64,000 nucleotides of DNA from Sacculina carcini (Eukaryota > Arthropoda > Thecostraca > Sacculinidae), in the NCBI GenBank assembly GCA_916048095.2, contig OU696585.1, forward strand, positions 5,987,460 to 6,051,459. Direction: 5' to 3'. This document shows positions 10,745 to 19,452 of the stretch, piece by piece (position 1 is the stretch's first letter; every line of letters begins with the position of its first letter). Under the pieces are notes generated by a model. That model was not told where the DNA came from and ran no database searches. It saw nothing but the letters and a program-made list of their open reading frames with translations. The position numbers and the translations under genes are program-made.

Positions 10745-11153
10745 AGCCTCATCCGCGCAAAAATGTTCATCCGCGCAGACTTTGTCGCGCAGAGTTGTCA
10801 GACACTACAGTTTCTGAAGCTGATTTTCACTGTGCTTTGCTATCCAAGCGCAAGTAATACGTATACAACTGAATACTTAGGTTTTTGCCACTATTCAATT
10901 TTTTTCTCGTCGTCGCATTATCATTACTATTATACATGAAAATTCAAGTCCTCGAAATGGGGGTGTCATATGTCATATGTCATATGTCATAGAGGCCGGT
11001 GCACCCCAAAAATTCAATAAACAACAAGTCGTCTGAATGCAAATTTGCCGCCAATTTGTTCACTGAAAAATTCAATTGTTTAGCTGATAAAAAGCTGATA
11101 GGAACTGGCACTATGAGAATAATATAAGCAATTTTGTATTGTGTTTGGTGCAG
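10745..11153. repeat. Intron with a short LTR-like inverted-end element (10958-11008)
   Basis: Mostly non-coding. At 10958-11008 a segment starts TGGGGGTGTCAT, contains three tandem ATGTCAT-type heptamers and ends AGAGGCCGGTGCACCCCA. The last part matches the right edge of the hairpin at 12551-12587. The same terminal words in two places suggest a small repeat family or LTR ends. Confidence 0.4.
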
Positions 11154-11318
11154 ATTACATTAACGGGCAAAATGCTCCGTGCGAGTACGGAATTAAGGTG
11201 CGAAACCTCAATTCGCGGCCGTTCTTTGCAAGAAAAATTGTGCTTACCGTGTACACTCCATACTCTTTGTATAGGCTTTTGACTCCTGTGGACATACATC
11301 TGATTGCCGGATCAACAG
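11154..11318 (+). CDS. Exon of the lectin-domain host gene (165 nt, phase 1-1)
   Basis: Acceptor TTTGGTGCAG at 11153 and donor ACAG/GTGGGT at 11318 bound an open frame containing YINGQNAPCEYGIKVRNLNS, IVLTVYTPYSLYRL and PVDIHLIAGST. The exon begins with two bases and ends with one. It can therefore join the exon at 8434 upstream and the lectin exon at 28058 downstream without frame change, giving ...LIAGSTGVTVHRC. The pattern of beta-strand-like hydrophobic runs suggests part of an extracellular beta-sandwich, but I do not recognise the family. The following intron is about 16.7 kb, nearly all mobile DNA. Confidence 0.6.
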
Positions 11319-11453
11319 GTGGGTGATACTGTTTATTATATGTGTATTCTGAAACATGGAACTGTAAGATATATTCACACGCACGATAAACGATGCATTA
11401 CAAGAGTAGTACAATGACACAGGAGACACAACTCCTAAAAACACAGCGAATGA

Positions 11454-11903
11454 TTGCGGGTAGGGTTGCCAGGTGTCTCAAGACCAAACCGCCGACGAAA
11501 AATGGCCAAAATAAGCCAGCCTTTAATTACAGCAAAATTATTGTTTACAAAACTTGACACCAGAAAAGCGTCAATACCGTGGAATTTACACAATATTTCT
11601 GGCGTCAATCCCATTATTACATGCATGAAAAGTACTCTTCCACATAAATTAATTTCCCTACCACTCCATAAAGTCTTATTTATCGCTGTTTCCAGTTATC
11701 ACGTTTCTGGTGGAAAATTTATTTCAAGAGAACATGCTGATTACACATTGAGTTTGCAAATTATTCCTAACGGACATTTACAACACGCTGAGTTCAAATA
11801 TCAGTTTTGGTTTTTCTTAATTATCTCTACTATCTTGGCGATTAATTTTGTTGTGACAGCGTCAAAGTACGCTAAAACAAACATATTCGAACGTTTTTTT
11901 TAA
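11454..11903 (+). other. Unrecognised 149-residue open frame with a C-terminal membrane segment
   Basis: The frame ends at a TAA at 11901. Its last third has a hydrophobic stretch (FWFFLIISTILAINFVV, about residues 118-134) followed by basic residues, as in a single-pass membrane anchor. An acceptor-like TGTTTCCAG precedes SYHVSGGKF. The phase there does not match the exon at 11154, so a link to the lectin gene is not shown. It could be a terminal exon of another transcript, a transposon scrap or chance. Confidence 0.2.
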
Positions 11904-12500
11904 ATACTTTCTTTTGGTATCTGACAAATTAAGCTCACTCTAGAAAACGAATACTATATTTGAGTTCAGCTACATTGCATTACATAAACATAATTATTTT
12001 TGCAAAATGTGTATATATCTCTCTTTTTGCGCACTAATAAACAATGCTTACGTATAAGGAACTGGTTAAGGGAATATTGTTTCATCGTCCCTATTGAATT
12101 GGGTGTCGGTATCGCTTCTTTGTTGTACAAATGATTGCAACACTATGACACACAGCTACCATACAACATACTCGCAGCTATGACGCAACACTTTCAGGCA
12201 CAGCTGACATACAACAACTCTACGTATATCGAATTCGATCTCCTACACACACACACACAAACACACACGTACACATAGTGAACTAAACGAAGCGAGCGCG
12301 AATTACACATACATGAACACATACAATACACACTGTAAGCCGTACTAAATGCGAAACGAGCACACTGACACTCACACGCTCACTCACTTACTCGCGCTCT
12401 CTCACACTACACACTAACACAACACCTCCGCCTGTTTCCAAAGATACAAATATAAACAAAAACAAAAATAACGCGAGGCAAAATACTGGCAAAACATTCC
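11904..12500. other. AC-rich spacer; no gene seen
   Basis: Contains AC-rich simple sequence near 12245-12275 and 12360-12420. No coding feature could be supported. Confidence 0.5.
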
Positions 12501-12512
12501 ACAACCAACGAT

Positions 12513-12587
12513 GGCCTCTAGGACCATACGGTACCCCCAACCAACGATGGTGGGGTGCCGTATGGTCCTAGAGGCCGTTGCACCCCA
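12513..12587. repeat. 25-bp hairpin next to a gypsy pol end
   Basis: Arms at 12513-12537 and 12552-12576 are inverted copies (GGCCTCTAGGACCATACGG and complement) with one mismatch and a 14-base loop. The right arm lies within a segment bounded by TGGGGTGC and GCACCCCA (12551-12587). It lies downstream of the minus-strand pol end, where a 3' LTR would be expected. Confidence 0.65.
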
Positions 12588-12698
12588 TAAACGCAAATTA
12601 ACAAACCAAACAAACAAACCAACGATGGCCGAGCTAAATACACACAAAACTTAGTAGAGGCAACAAAATTAAACACGATGCAACACCATATAAAGCCA

Positions 12699-13547
12699 CT
12701 ACCTATTCTCGCAGCAAAAACGAGCGGGTGGACGACGCACCCGTTCACTCCGTCTAAACCTCGTGATCACTGCTTGGGTCTCACTAGCTGGCGTCTCTTC
12801 TGAGCCGCCTGATGTTACAGCTCCTGTCAGTTCATCTGTTCCAATGGATCCGTTCCGTGAAGACGCTGGTAGAGATGCACGGGCTGGCGGGTTTGCATCT
12901 CCAACCAGTATCGGTGACTCATTAGAATCAACGAGTGGCAGTTGATGACCGCGTTTACGAATGCCTTTCACATGACGAGGCATTCCGTTTACATCAACAA
13001 CAATCAGACACAGTATCGGTGATGACACCAGGTTGCGACACGTCAGTACATCTGGTTCCTTTCATTCGAGTCCACACCAAATCACCAACACTGAACTTGG
13101 ACCCGCCACGCACGTTGCTGGATAAAACGTTGTTGCTTTGTCGTTTGCAGCGAGGATCGCACGTGCTCACAAGATCGCGTCACTTGTATTTGTAAACACC
13201 GGCAAATGGAGCTGATGTCACCGCCTTATCATCGCGAGGAGTGATGTTGTACAGGTGCACAGCCTCCGCTACGTTACATTGCCGACGTGCACAAATCACT
13301 TTGACAGAACGATGGTTCCGCTCGATGATGCCGTTTCCATGTGGCGAATATGCGGCACAAAAACGAAGTTGTATGTTCCATTTAGCACACAGAGTCTGCA
13401 GTGATCTTCCACGGAAGATAGTGTCATTATCGTCCAGTATCTCACTTGGAACGCCACGTTTGTAGAAGACCTCCTCAAGATGATGCATGACAGTTGCAAC
13501 GTCAGCCCAGCGCCACGCCCTCCAGATCGTAAAACTCGACGGATAAC
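12699..13547 (-). pseudogene. pol: Ty3/gypsy integrase core and pol C-terminus, fragmentary
   Basis: Minus strand. Integrase core from 13547 down to about 13180: PSSFTIWRAWRWADVATVM, the second catalytic aspartate in SEILDDNDTIFRG and the glutamate in YSPHGNGIIERNHR. After a frame break, 13028-12699 encodes a pol tail ending RFRRSERVRRPPARF, a basic motif common at the end of gypsy pol. The region upstream is cut off by a LINE 3' fragment starting at 13548, so the first catalytic aspartate is lost. A fragment of the same integrase family is at 41309-41629. Confidence 0.78.
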
Positions 13548-13917
13548 ATTATTATTATTATTATTAATTACAGGCAAATCCAGTAGCATGGGAAGAGTAC
13601 AAGCATTATTACCACCGTATGGTGGCCCCATGTACCGGAAGCGGCCAAAAGATTCAGAGAGAAAAAGAGTTTGAAAATATAAAATTCTAGAAAGAGAGTT
13701 GAAAAAGAAAATAATAAATAAATAACAATCATAAAAATCATAATCAATAATAAACCATAATCCGATAACACTCCATAATGTCACTTCGCCCAAGCTCCGC
13801 AATAAATAATAACAATCAACAATAAATGTGATTCAATAAATGACAACCATCAATAAATATGCATAAATATTAACAAATAAGTAATAAATAACAATCAATA
13901 ACAATAAATAGGATTCA
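13548..13917 (-). mobile_element. 5'-truncated LINE copy (3' end of the 14.5-19.2 kb family)
   Basis: Reading the minus strand, this matches the last part of the full LINE at about 18840-19165, including the AT-rich ATTGAATC-type text and GGTACATGGGGCCACC. It also shares GGATTTGCCTGTAATTAAT and a TAA-repeat tail (13548-13566). It contains no coding sequence. It is inserted into the gypsy integrase fragment, as expected of a 5'-truncated retrotransposition event. Confidence 0.8.
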
Positions 13918-14451
13918 ATGTAGTTTAATGTGTGTGTATGTTCGCGTGTCTACGTGTGTTGTTATAGTCGTGCGCTGGCTAGCAAGTGATGTGTGCGGTG
14001 CAGCGCGGCTACCCCTTTTGCGAGCGAGTCCATTTGATCGATTTTTGTTTTTAATTCGGGTAACATGAATGAAAAACCAACGTTGTGCAGAGGCACCAAC
14101 CCAAAAGGATTATCGCGCCGTTAATTTGTTCGATTAACGACATTCGGGGACGTTGAAATGTAGTGTACTTAGCGAGCGCGCGGGTCTCGTTGCTTGGTGT
14201 TGCGGTGCAATTTGCTGAAGCGATTATGCGTGGTGAATTGTGTTGAGGTGTTGTGAATCCGAGTGGAGTATTGTGCGCATTAATATGTGTTGTTTATTAT
14301 CAGTGTGTGTAACGAGTTTCGTGTTATTGGTTATTTTGAATGTTCTGCAAATATCATCGATTTTCGTACTGATTGACTTTTGCAGTCTTCCGGCCGGGGT
14401 GCCACAAGCTATTTCGTCTTTCTAAATGCATATTTTTGATCTCATCTGACT
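13918..14451 (+). other. Leader region upstream of a split gag; no gene seen
   Basis: GC-richer than its neighbours, with TGTG-rich text and no supported ORF. It leads into the ATG of the gag fragment at 14452 and is plausibly its LTR or untranslated leader, but I could not find the matching LTR. Confidence 0.35.
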
Positions 14452-14530
14452 ATGACTGTGAACAACGTTGAGCTGGGTAGCAGCATGGACTTGGGCCTAA
14501 TTCCAGAGTTCAGTGGATCGGACGGTCAGT
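14452..14530 (+). pseudogene. gag: N-terminal piece of a Ty3/gypsy-type gag, split by a LINE
   Basis: Begins ATG and reads MTVNNVELGSSMDLGLIPEF then SGSDG before the LINE begins at 14531. The continuation, SEWLDRLTLVCELRK, is found at 19168. TCAGT occurs on both sides of the LINE (14526-14530 and 19166-19170), as expected of a target-site duplication. After removing the LINE the two halves are one base out of frame, so this gag was already damaged or was damaged later. Confidence 0.7.
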
Positions 14531-15004
14531 CTCTGACTAACCCTCGCTGAGTGTGCACGTGTTTTCCGTCGCTCGTTCGCGCCCGGCTGTTTACGCTTCG
14601 CTGACGCTCACCGACGACAGATCCTGCTTTCTGCTAACGCTGAGTGTTCCTTGAGTTATATTTCAGTTGTTTTATTATTATATTTGATTTAGCGTTATTT
14701 TGATTTTTCATTACTCGTTTTGTTCATTGATAATATTTGCCTTTTTAAAGGCGGATATTTTCTTCTTGCGAGCTCATTCATTTACTTTTAAGACTGTTTA
14801 AGACTTTTAAGTCAATTAATCTTTCTTTTATTTCAGGTTATATGTTTGAATTTTTATATTTTGTTTCTGAATGTGATTGAGAATCAGGGTTCGCAGCCAT
14901 AGTTGCTTTGCAATCTTCCTGCCGAATTCTCTCATCACATTCTTTTTCGTCACTTTTAAGTTCAGTTTGTATATTATTTAATTTAACTTTGTCTATAAAT
15001 ATAA

Positions 15005-18000
15005 GTGTTGTTCATGGATATATGTATTATTTTCTGCCTCATGTCTGTTTTGTTGATGTGGCGGGCTGAAAATTGTAGCCCCGCCCCGACGGCTAACGGC
15101 CGGTTTTCCCGTTTTCCGTCAGCGCCCAGCTCTTTCCTCGCACTGAGGTGCCAACTAATTCTGTGTTGCTCTCATACTCTGTCTTTGTGGTCGCCCATTG
15201 GACATTTTGCCTTGCGATATGTGTTCAACAATGAGCTCTCAATAAATTGTTCTCACATGTGTTTTCTAGTGTTTTTCTTGTGTGTGTATTTGTGTGTATG
15301 TTTGCTTTGTATTGTGTGTGTTGTATGCTTGTTTTTTGTTGTGAAATTTCGTATGCATGTGTTATGTGTTGTGTTTTTGTGTTCGCATGCGTCGTGCATT
15401 ATGTGTTTATTTGTATGTCTGCTTTGCGTTGTGTGTGTGCCTTCTCACACCGTGGATTTGTCGTTTCTACTGATGATGTGTGGCGATGTTGAAATGAATC
15501 CCGGTCCTGCTCGACCACAAAAACGATTTTCAAATATACTTTTCGCCAACATCAGGGGCTTGTATAAGAACATCAGAGATTTGACAGCAGCCAGTCGCTC
15601 CAAGGACATCGTTATCTGTGCTGAAACGCTTGTGTCCGATTATCGGGACCAATCTGAGCTCTTGATGCCAGGTTTCAGTAAGCCATTGCTAATCAAACGT
15701 GACTCAAAAAACAGGCGGCGTGGCATGGCAGTGTACGTACGCAAAGGCTTTTCAGCAACGAGAATTACAGCTCACGACTGCACTTGTCATGAAGTTATGC
15801 TGCTGCGTGTCAACACCGCCTTGATGAATTTTTACATCTTTGGAGCCTACCGAAATCCAGACAGTAACGACTCTATCTACGAATGTCTCTTGTCAGCCAT
15901 GTCAACAATTCAGGAGAAGGACACCAAGTCAGCATTTGTATTTGTGGGGGACATGAACGCCCATCACCGTGAGTGGCTCTTGTCGACATCTCCTACAGAT
16001 GCTCATGGTAGAGCAGCATATGATTTCTGCAACATTTCTGGCTGCTCCCAAATGGTGTCCGGTCCCACACATCAAGCGGGAAACTGTTTGGACTTGGTTA
16101 TGACAGACGTCTCAGATATCGTGAGTGTAAACGTGGAAGCTCCAATAGGAAGTTCAGATCACTCGTCGCTGTCCGTGAAGTTGACATTGAGACAGAAGGT
16201 TTCTCCTTACACGATTTCAAGGCTCGTGCACATGAAGAACAATGTTGACTGGGTGAAGGTGAATGATGAATTGAAAGCAATTAAAGTTTCAAATCTGCAG
16301 CAGAAGGAATGCCCCATCGATGCATTGAACAAATACATTACCGATGTCATCTCAAGGAGAGTGCCTACTAAAAAACTACGTTTTCGCTCTGATGACAAAG
16401 CCTGGTTCACCAACGAATGTCGCAGCGCACGTGAATCCAAGCAGGAGGCTTACCACAAGTGGCTCCAATCACGCTCAGCCGATTCATGGAATGTCTACAC
16501 TGAGGCCAGACGGCATGCTGAGCATGTGTATTCAGAAGCGGAAACACTTCACTCAAAAAAACTTGCTGAAAAGCTAACATCTGCCAATGACGCCCACAAA
16601 TGGTGGTCAACGTTGAAATTGTCAGTGTTTGGACATGACCTGTCTGTCCCTCCTTTATTTTCAGCGAACGGTGAGCTCAAAAGCAACCCAACAGAGAAGG
16701 CAGAGTTGCTTATGGATTACTTCAATACCAAGCAATGTCAAGGGTCCATTCCGTCTGACGATTCATCTGTCCTCGCCCCGAAAATCAAAGGCATTGCCTT
16801 CCGATCAAAAGAAGTGGCGAATCTCATGAAAGATCTTGATGCCCACGGAGGAACAGACCCTCTGAATATGTTTCCGCTATTTTTCAAGAAAACGGCAGAT
16901 ACTCTAGCTCCGAAGCTCAGTGCTCTTTTCAGGCGTTTGATGAAGACTGGTTCGTTTCCATCATGTTGGCGGGTTGCGAATATCACGCCCATACCAAAAG
17001 GAACCAATTCAGCTGATGTTGCAAACTACCGGCCAATATCAATTACGCCGATTCTGTCCAAAATATTCGAGCACTTGATATCTTCCAGACTGTCCAAGTA
17101 CCTGGAGAGCAACAATCTGCTGTCGGAAAACCAATTTGCATACCGCAAAAAACTCAGCACGACTGACGCTCTGCTTACTATCACGCATGAGCTCCAGCAA
17201 GTGCTAGACAAAGGCAGTGAAGCCTGGATTGTGCAGTTGGATTTCTCGGCAGCATTTGACCGTGTGAGCCACCAGGGCTTGTTGCAAAAACTGAGAAAGA
17301 TTGGAGTCGGCGGCCGTTTGCTAAGTGTTTTGCATCAATTTCTATCCAATCGCGTACAACGTGTTGCCATCGATGGAGCATACAGTGGCTGGCAGAGCAT
17401 TGCGTCCGGTGTCCCGCAGGGAAGTGTGTTGGGTCCTATTTTGTTCAACATTTACACCGCTGACCTGTACACAACCACACGCAACCCTGTATATGGATAT
17501 GCTGATGATATCACCTTGATGGCTGTAATTTCATCTCCTTCGGACAGACCACAGGTGCGTCAAACGGTCAACGACGATCTCAGCAGCGTCCTGAAGTGGT
17601 GTGAGAGGTGGAATATGATGCTGAACACTTCGAAATCTAAATGCTTGTTGGTTTCTAGGTCACGTACCGTTCAACCTTCACATGGAGCTATCCTCATAAA
17701 TGACGCCCAACTCAACGTGTGTGATGAGCTCAAAATATTGGGAGTTCATGTAGACTCAAAGCTCACGTTTGAGAGTCACATTCGGAAGCTAGTTTGTTCG
17801 GCATCGCGGAAACTGGGAATTATAAGAAAGGCATATCGGATGTTCGGTAGCAGCACAATCTCAAAAAGTTGTTTTCGCTGTTTCATTTTGCCAATTCTGG
17901 AGTACTGCGCCCCCGTGTGGTCTTCTGCTGCGGATTGTCACCTCAATCTCATCAACAGAGTTGTTAGAACTTGCAAGTTCCTCTGTGGTGACTTGGTTCT

Positions 18001-18310
18001 TGGTGATCTTTGCCATCGTCGAGAGGTCAGCAGCGTGTGCATGCTGTACAAGATCAAGCACAACGACCATCATCCGATGAGCAAGTCAATTCCTGATGAT
18101 TTCGTGGCAGCAAGAAGCACACGGTTTACATCCAAACAGCATTCCCAGTGCATGGCTCCAATTCGTTGTCGTACAAAACAATTCCAACGTTGCTTTCTTC
18201 CGGCCACTGTGTCTACTTGGAACACGCTGAAGGAGGAGGCTTTCTCGCAGAACAATTTGAACAAATTCAAGGCCAAAGTAAATGAAATGCTACTGAAGGA
18301 GCGGAATTGA
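15005..18310 (+). CDS. LINE polyprotein: hydrophobic leader, 2A-like site, APE endonuclease, reverse transcriptase (1101 residues)
   Basis: Residues 1-167 form a Cys-rich, strongly hydrophobic leader with several membrane-like segments, ending in CGDVEMNPG/P, a 2A-like motif. Skipping there would release a 934-residue protein starting at Pro168. That protein has an APE endonuclease (NILFANIRGL, FGAYRNPDS, VFVGDMNAHHREW, GSSDHSSLSV). A reverse transcriptase follows (NYRPISITPILSKIFEHL, LDFSAAFDRVSHQGLL, GVPQGSVLGPILFNIY), with the catalytic YADD box at about residue 832, and a C-terminal CR1/Jockey-like tail ending near LPATVSTWNTLK. It would nick DNA and copy its own RNA at the break. No stop or frameshift is present. 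The ATG at 15005 is the first in frame, but a later start cannot be excluded. Confidence 0.88.
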   Translation: MLFMDICIIFCLMSVLLMWRAENCSPAPTANGRFSRFPSAPSSFLALRCQLILCCSHTLSLWSPIGHFALRYVFNNELSINCSHMCFLVFFLCVYLCVCLLCIVCVVCLFFVVKFRMHVLCVVFLCSHASCIMCLFVCLLCVVCVPSHTVDLSFLLMMCGDVEMNPGPARPQKRFSNILFANIRGLYKNIRDLTAASRSKDIVICAETLVSDYRDQSELLMPGFSKPLLIKRDSKNRRRGMAVYVRKGFSATRITAHDCTCHEVMLLRVNTALMNFYIFGAYRNPDSNDSIYECLLSAMSTIQEKDTKSAFVFVGDMNAHHREWLLSTSPTDAHGRAAYDFCNISGCSQMVSGPTHQAGNCLDLVMTDVSDIVSVNVEAPIGSSDHSSLSVKLTLRQKVSPYTISRLVHMKNNVDWVKVNDELKAIKVSNLQQKECPIDALNKYITDVISRRVPTKKLRFRSDDKAWFTNECRSARESKQEAYHKWLQSRSADSWNVYTEARRHAEHVYSEAETLHSKKLAEKLTSANDAHKWWSTLKLSVFGHDLSVPPLFSANGELKSNPTEKAELLMDYFNTKQCQGSIPSDDSSVLAPKIKGIAFRSKEVANLMKDLDAHGGTDPLNMFPLFFKKTADTLAPKLSALFRRLMKTGSFPSCWRVANITPIPKGTNSADVANYRPISITPILSKIFEHLISSRLSKYLESNNLLSENQFAYRKKLSTTDALLTITHELQQVLDKGSEAWIVQLDFSAAFDRVSHQGLLQKLRKIGVGGRLLSVLHQFLSNRVQRVAIDGAYSGWQSIASGVPQGSVLGPILFNIYTADLYTTTRNPVYGYADDITLMAVISSPSDRPQVRQTVNDDLSSVLKWCERWNMMLNTSKSKCLLVSRSRTVQPSHGAILINDAQLNVCDELKILGVHVDSKLTFESHIRKLVCSASRKLGIIRKAYRMFGSSTISKSCFRCFILPILEYCAPVWSSAADCHLNLINRVVRTCKFLCGDLVLGDLCHRREVSSVCMLYKIKHNDHHPMSKSIPDDFVAARSTRFTSKQHSQCMAPIRCRTKQFQRCFLPATVSTWNTLKEEAFSQNNLNKFKAKVNEMLLKERN
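15479..15508 (+). other. 2A-like ribosome-skipping motif
   Basis: Encodes CGDVEMNPGP, matching the D-x-E-x-N-P-G-P signature. In known cases the ribosome omits the Gly-Pro bond, separating the upstream and downstream products. Here it falls exactly between the hydrophobic leader and the endonuclease. Similar sites are known in some animal and trypanosome LINEs. Confidence 0.8.
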
Positions 18311-18480
18311 CTGTTGAGTCTTATTAATTGTATATTTATTCATATTTATTGTTATTTATTCATGCTTATTGTTATTTATTTTCTATTTATTTATATTTAT
18401 TCCTAGTTTACTCTCTATTTATTACTATTTATTATTGGTTGTTGTTATTTATTAAATTATACTTTTACTCAGTGTTGGCT
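18311..18480 (+). other. LINE 3' untranslated region before the tandem repeat
   Basis: TTATTTATT-rich sequence with no coding signal. It continues as the repeat array and then the conserved 3' end. Confidence 0.6.
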
Positions 18481-18778
18481 GTTGTTGTTTATTGAATCAT
18501 ATTTATTGTTGTTGCTGTTTATTGAGTCATATTTATTGTTGTTGTTGTTTATTGAATCATATTTATTGTTGTTGCTGTTTATTGAATCATATTTATTGTT
18601 GTTGTTGTTTATTGAATCATATTTATTGTTGTTGCTGTTTATTGAATCATATTTATTGTTGTTGTTGTTTATTGAATCATATTTATTGGTGTTATTGTTT
18701 ATTGAATCATATTTATTTGTGTTATTGTTTATTGAATCATATTTATTTGTGTTGTTGTTACTTATTGAATCATATTTA
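18481..18778 (+). repeat. 30-bp tandem repeat, about ten copies, in the LINE 3' untranslated region
   Basis: Unit approximates GTTGTTGTTTATTGAATCAT plus ATTTATTGTT. Early units alternate GTTGTTG with GTTGCTG, giving a 60-bp higher-order period. The last three units drift. Long open frames across it (LLFIESYL repeats) are by-products of the 30-bp period. Confidence 0.9.
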
Positions 18779-19165
18779 TATTTATTGTTGGATGTTTCTT
18801 TTTTGAATCATATGTATTGTTCTTGATTGTTATTTATTACTTATTTATTAATATTTATTCTTATTTATTGATGGCTGTTTTTTAATGAATCACATATTTA
18901 TTGTTATTATTATATTATTTATTGAGGAACGTGGGCGGAGTGACATTATGGATTGTTATCGGATGATGGTTTATTATTTATTGTTATTTATATATCATTT
19001 TCTTTCCAACTCTCTTTCTGGACTTTTTTCTCTTCGAACTCTCTTTCTCTCTGAATCTTTTGGGCGCTTCCGGTACATGGGGCCACCTTAGGGTGGTAAT
19101 AGTGCTTGCACTCTTCCCATGCTACTGGATTTGCCTGTAATTAATAATAATAATAATAATAATAA

Positions 19166-19452
19166 TCAGTGAATGGCTCGATAGACTCACGCTGGTGTGT
19201 GAGTTGCGCAAGATTTCTGATGTGACAACTATGATTGCACTACGTCTTTCTGGCGGTGCGGTTGCCGTGTATCAACAGCTGAAACCATTTGAAAGGAAGA
19301 GTCATGAGAAGATTTGTTCCGCTCTCAGAGCTGCATTCGGTGCAGACCCCTACACAGCGTATGAACAATTTCATGATCGCAGACTACGGACTAATGAAAC
19401 TCCCGATATCTATCTCGCCGACCTCAAGCGCTTGGCGTCACTTTTTGTAGGA
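19166..19452 (+). pseudogene. gag: Continuation of the split gag
   Basis: Reads SEWLDRLTLVCELRKISDVT, then MIALRLSGGAVAVYQQL, AAFGADPYTAYEQFHDRRL and PDIYLADLKRLASLF, a typical retrotransposon gag core. It resumes directly after the LINE at the duplicated TCAGT. The match ends at about 19450, where a second LINE begins, so the rest of gag and all of pol are missing here. Confidence 0.75.

Larger units (their letters stand above)
14531..19165 (+). mobile_element. Nearly full-length CR1/Jockey-group LINE
   Basis: A 4.6-kb non-LTR retrotransposon: a leader of about 470 bp, one intact ORF (15005-18310), a long AT-rich 3' untranslated region with a 30-bp tandem repeat, and a 3' end GGATTTGCCTGTAATTAAT followed by TAA repeats. 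TCAGT at both edges looks like a short target duplication. It lies inside a gag gene and has shorter relatives at 13548-13917 and 30676-30765. The intact ORF suggests recent or present mobility. Confidence 0.85.

Noticed and set aside
18481-18778. CRISPR-like array
   Set aside because: The 30-bp units are directly contiguous with no unique spacers, and the DNA is eukaryotic.
18482-18826. Open frames repeating LLFIESYL and NHIYCCCCLL
   Set aside because: They arise from the 30-bp tandem repeat in an untranslated region.
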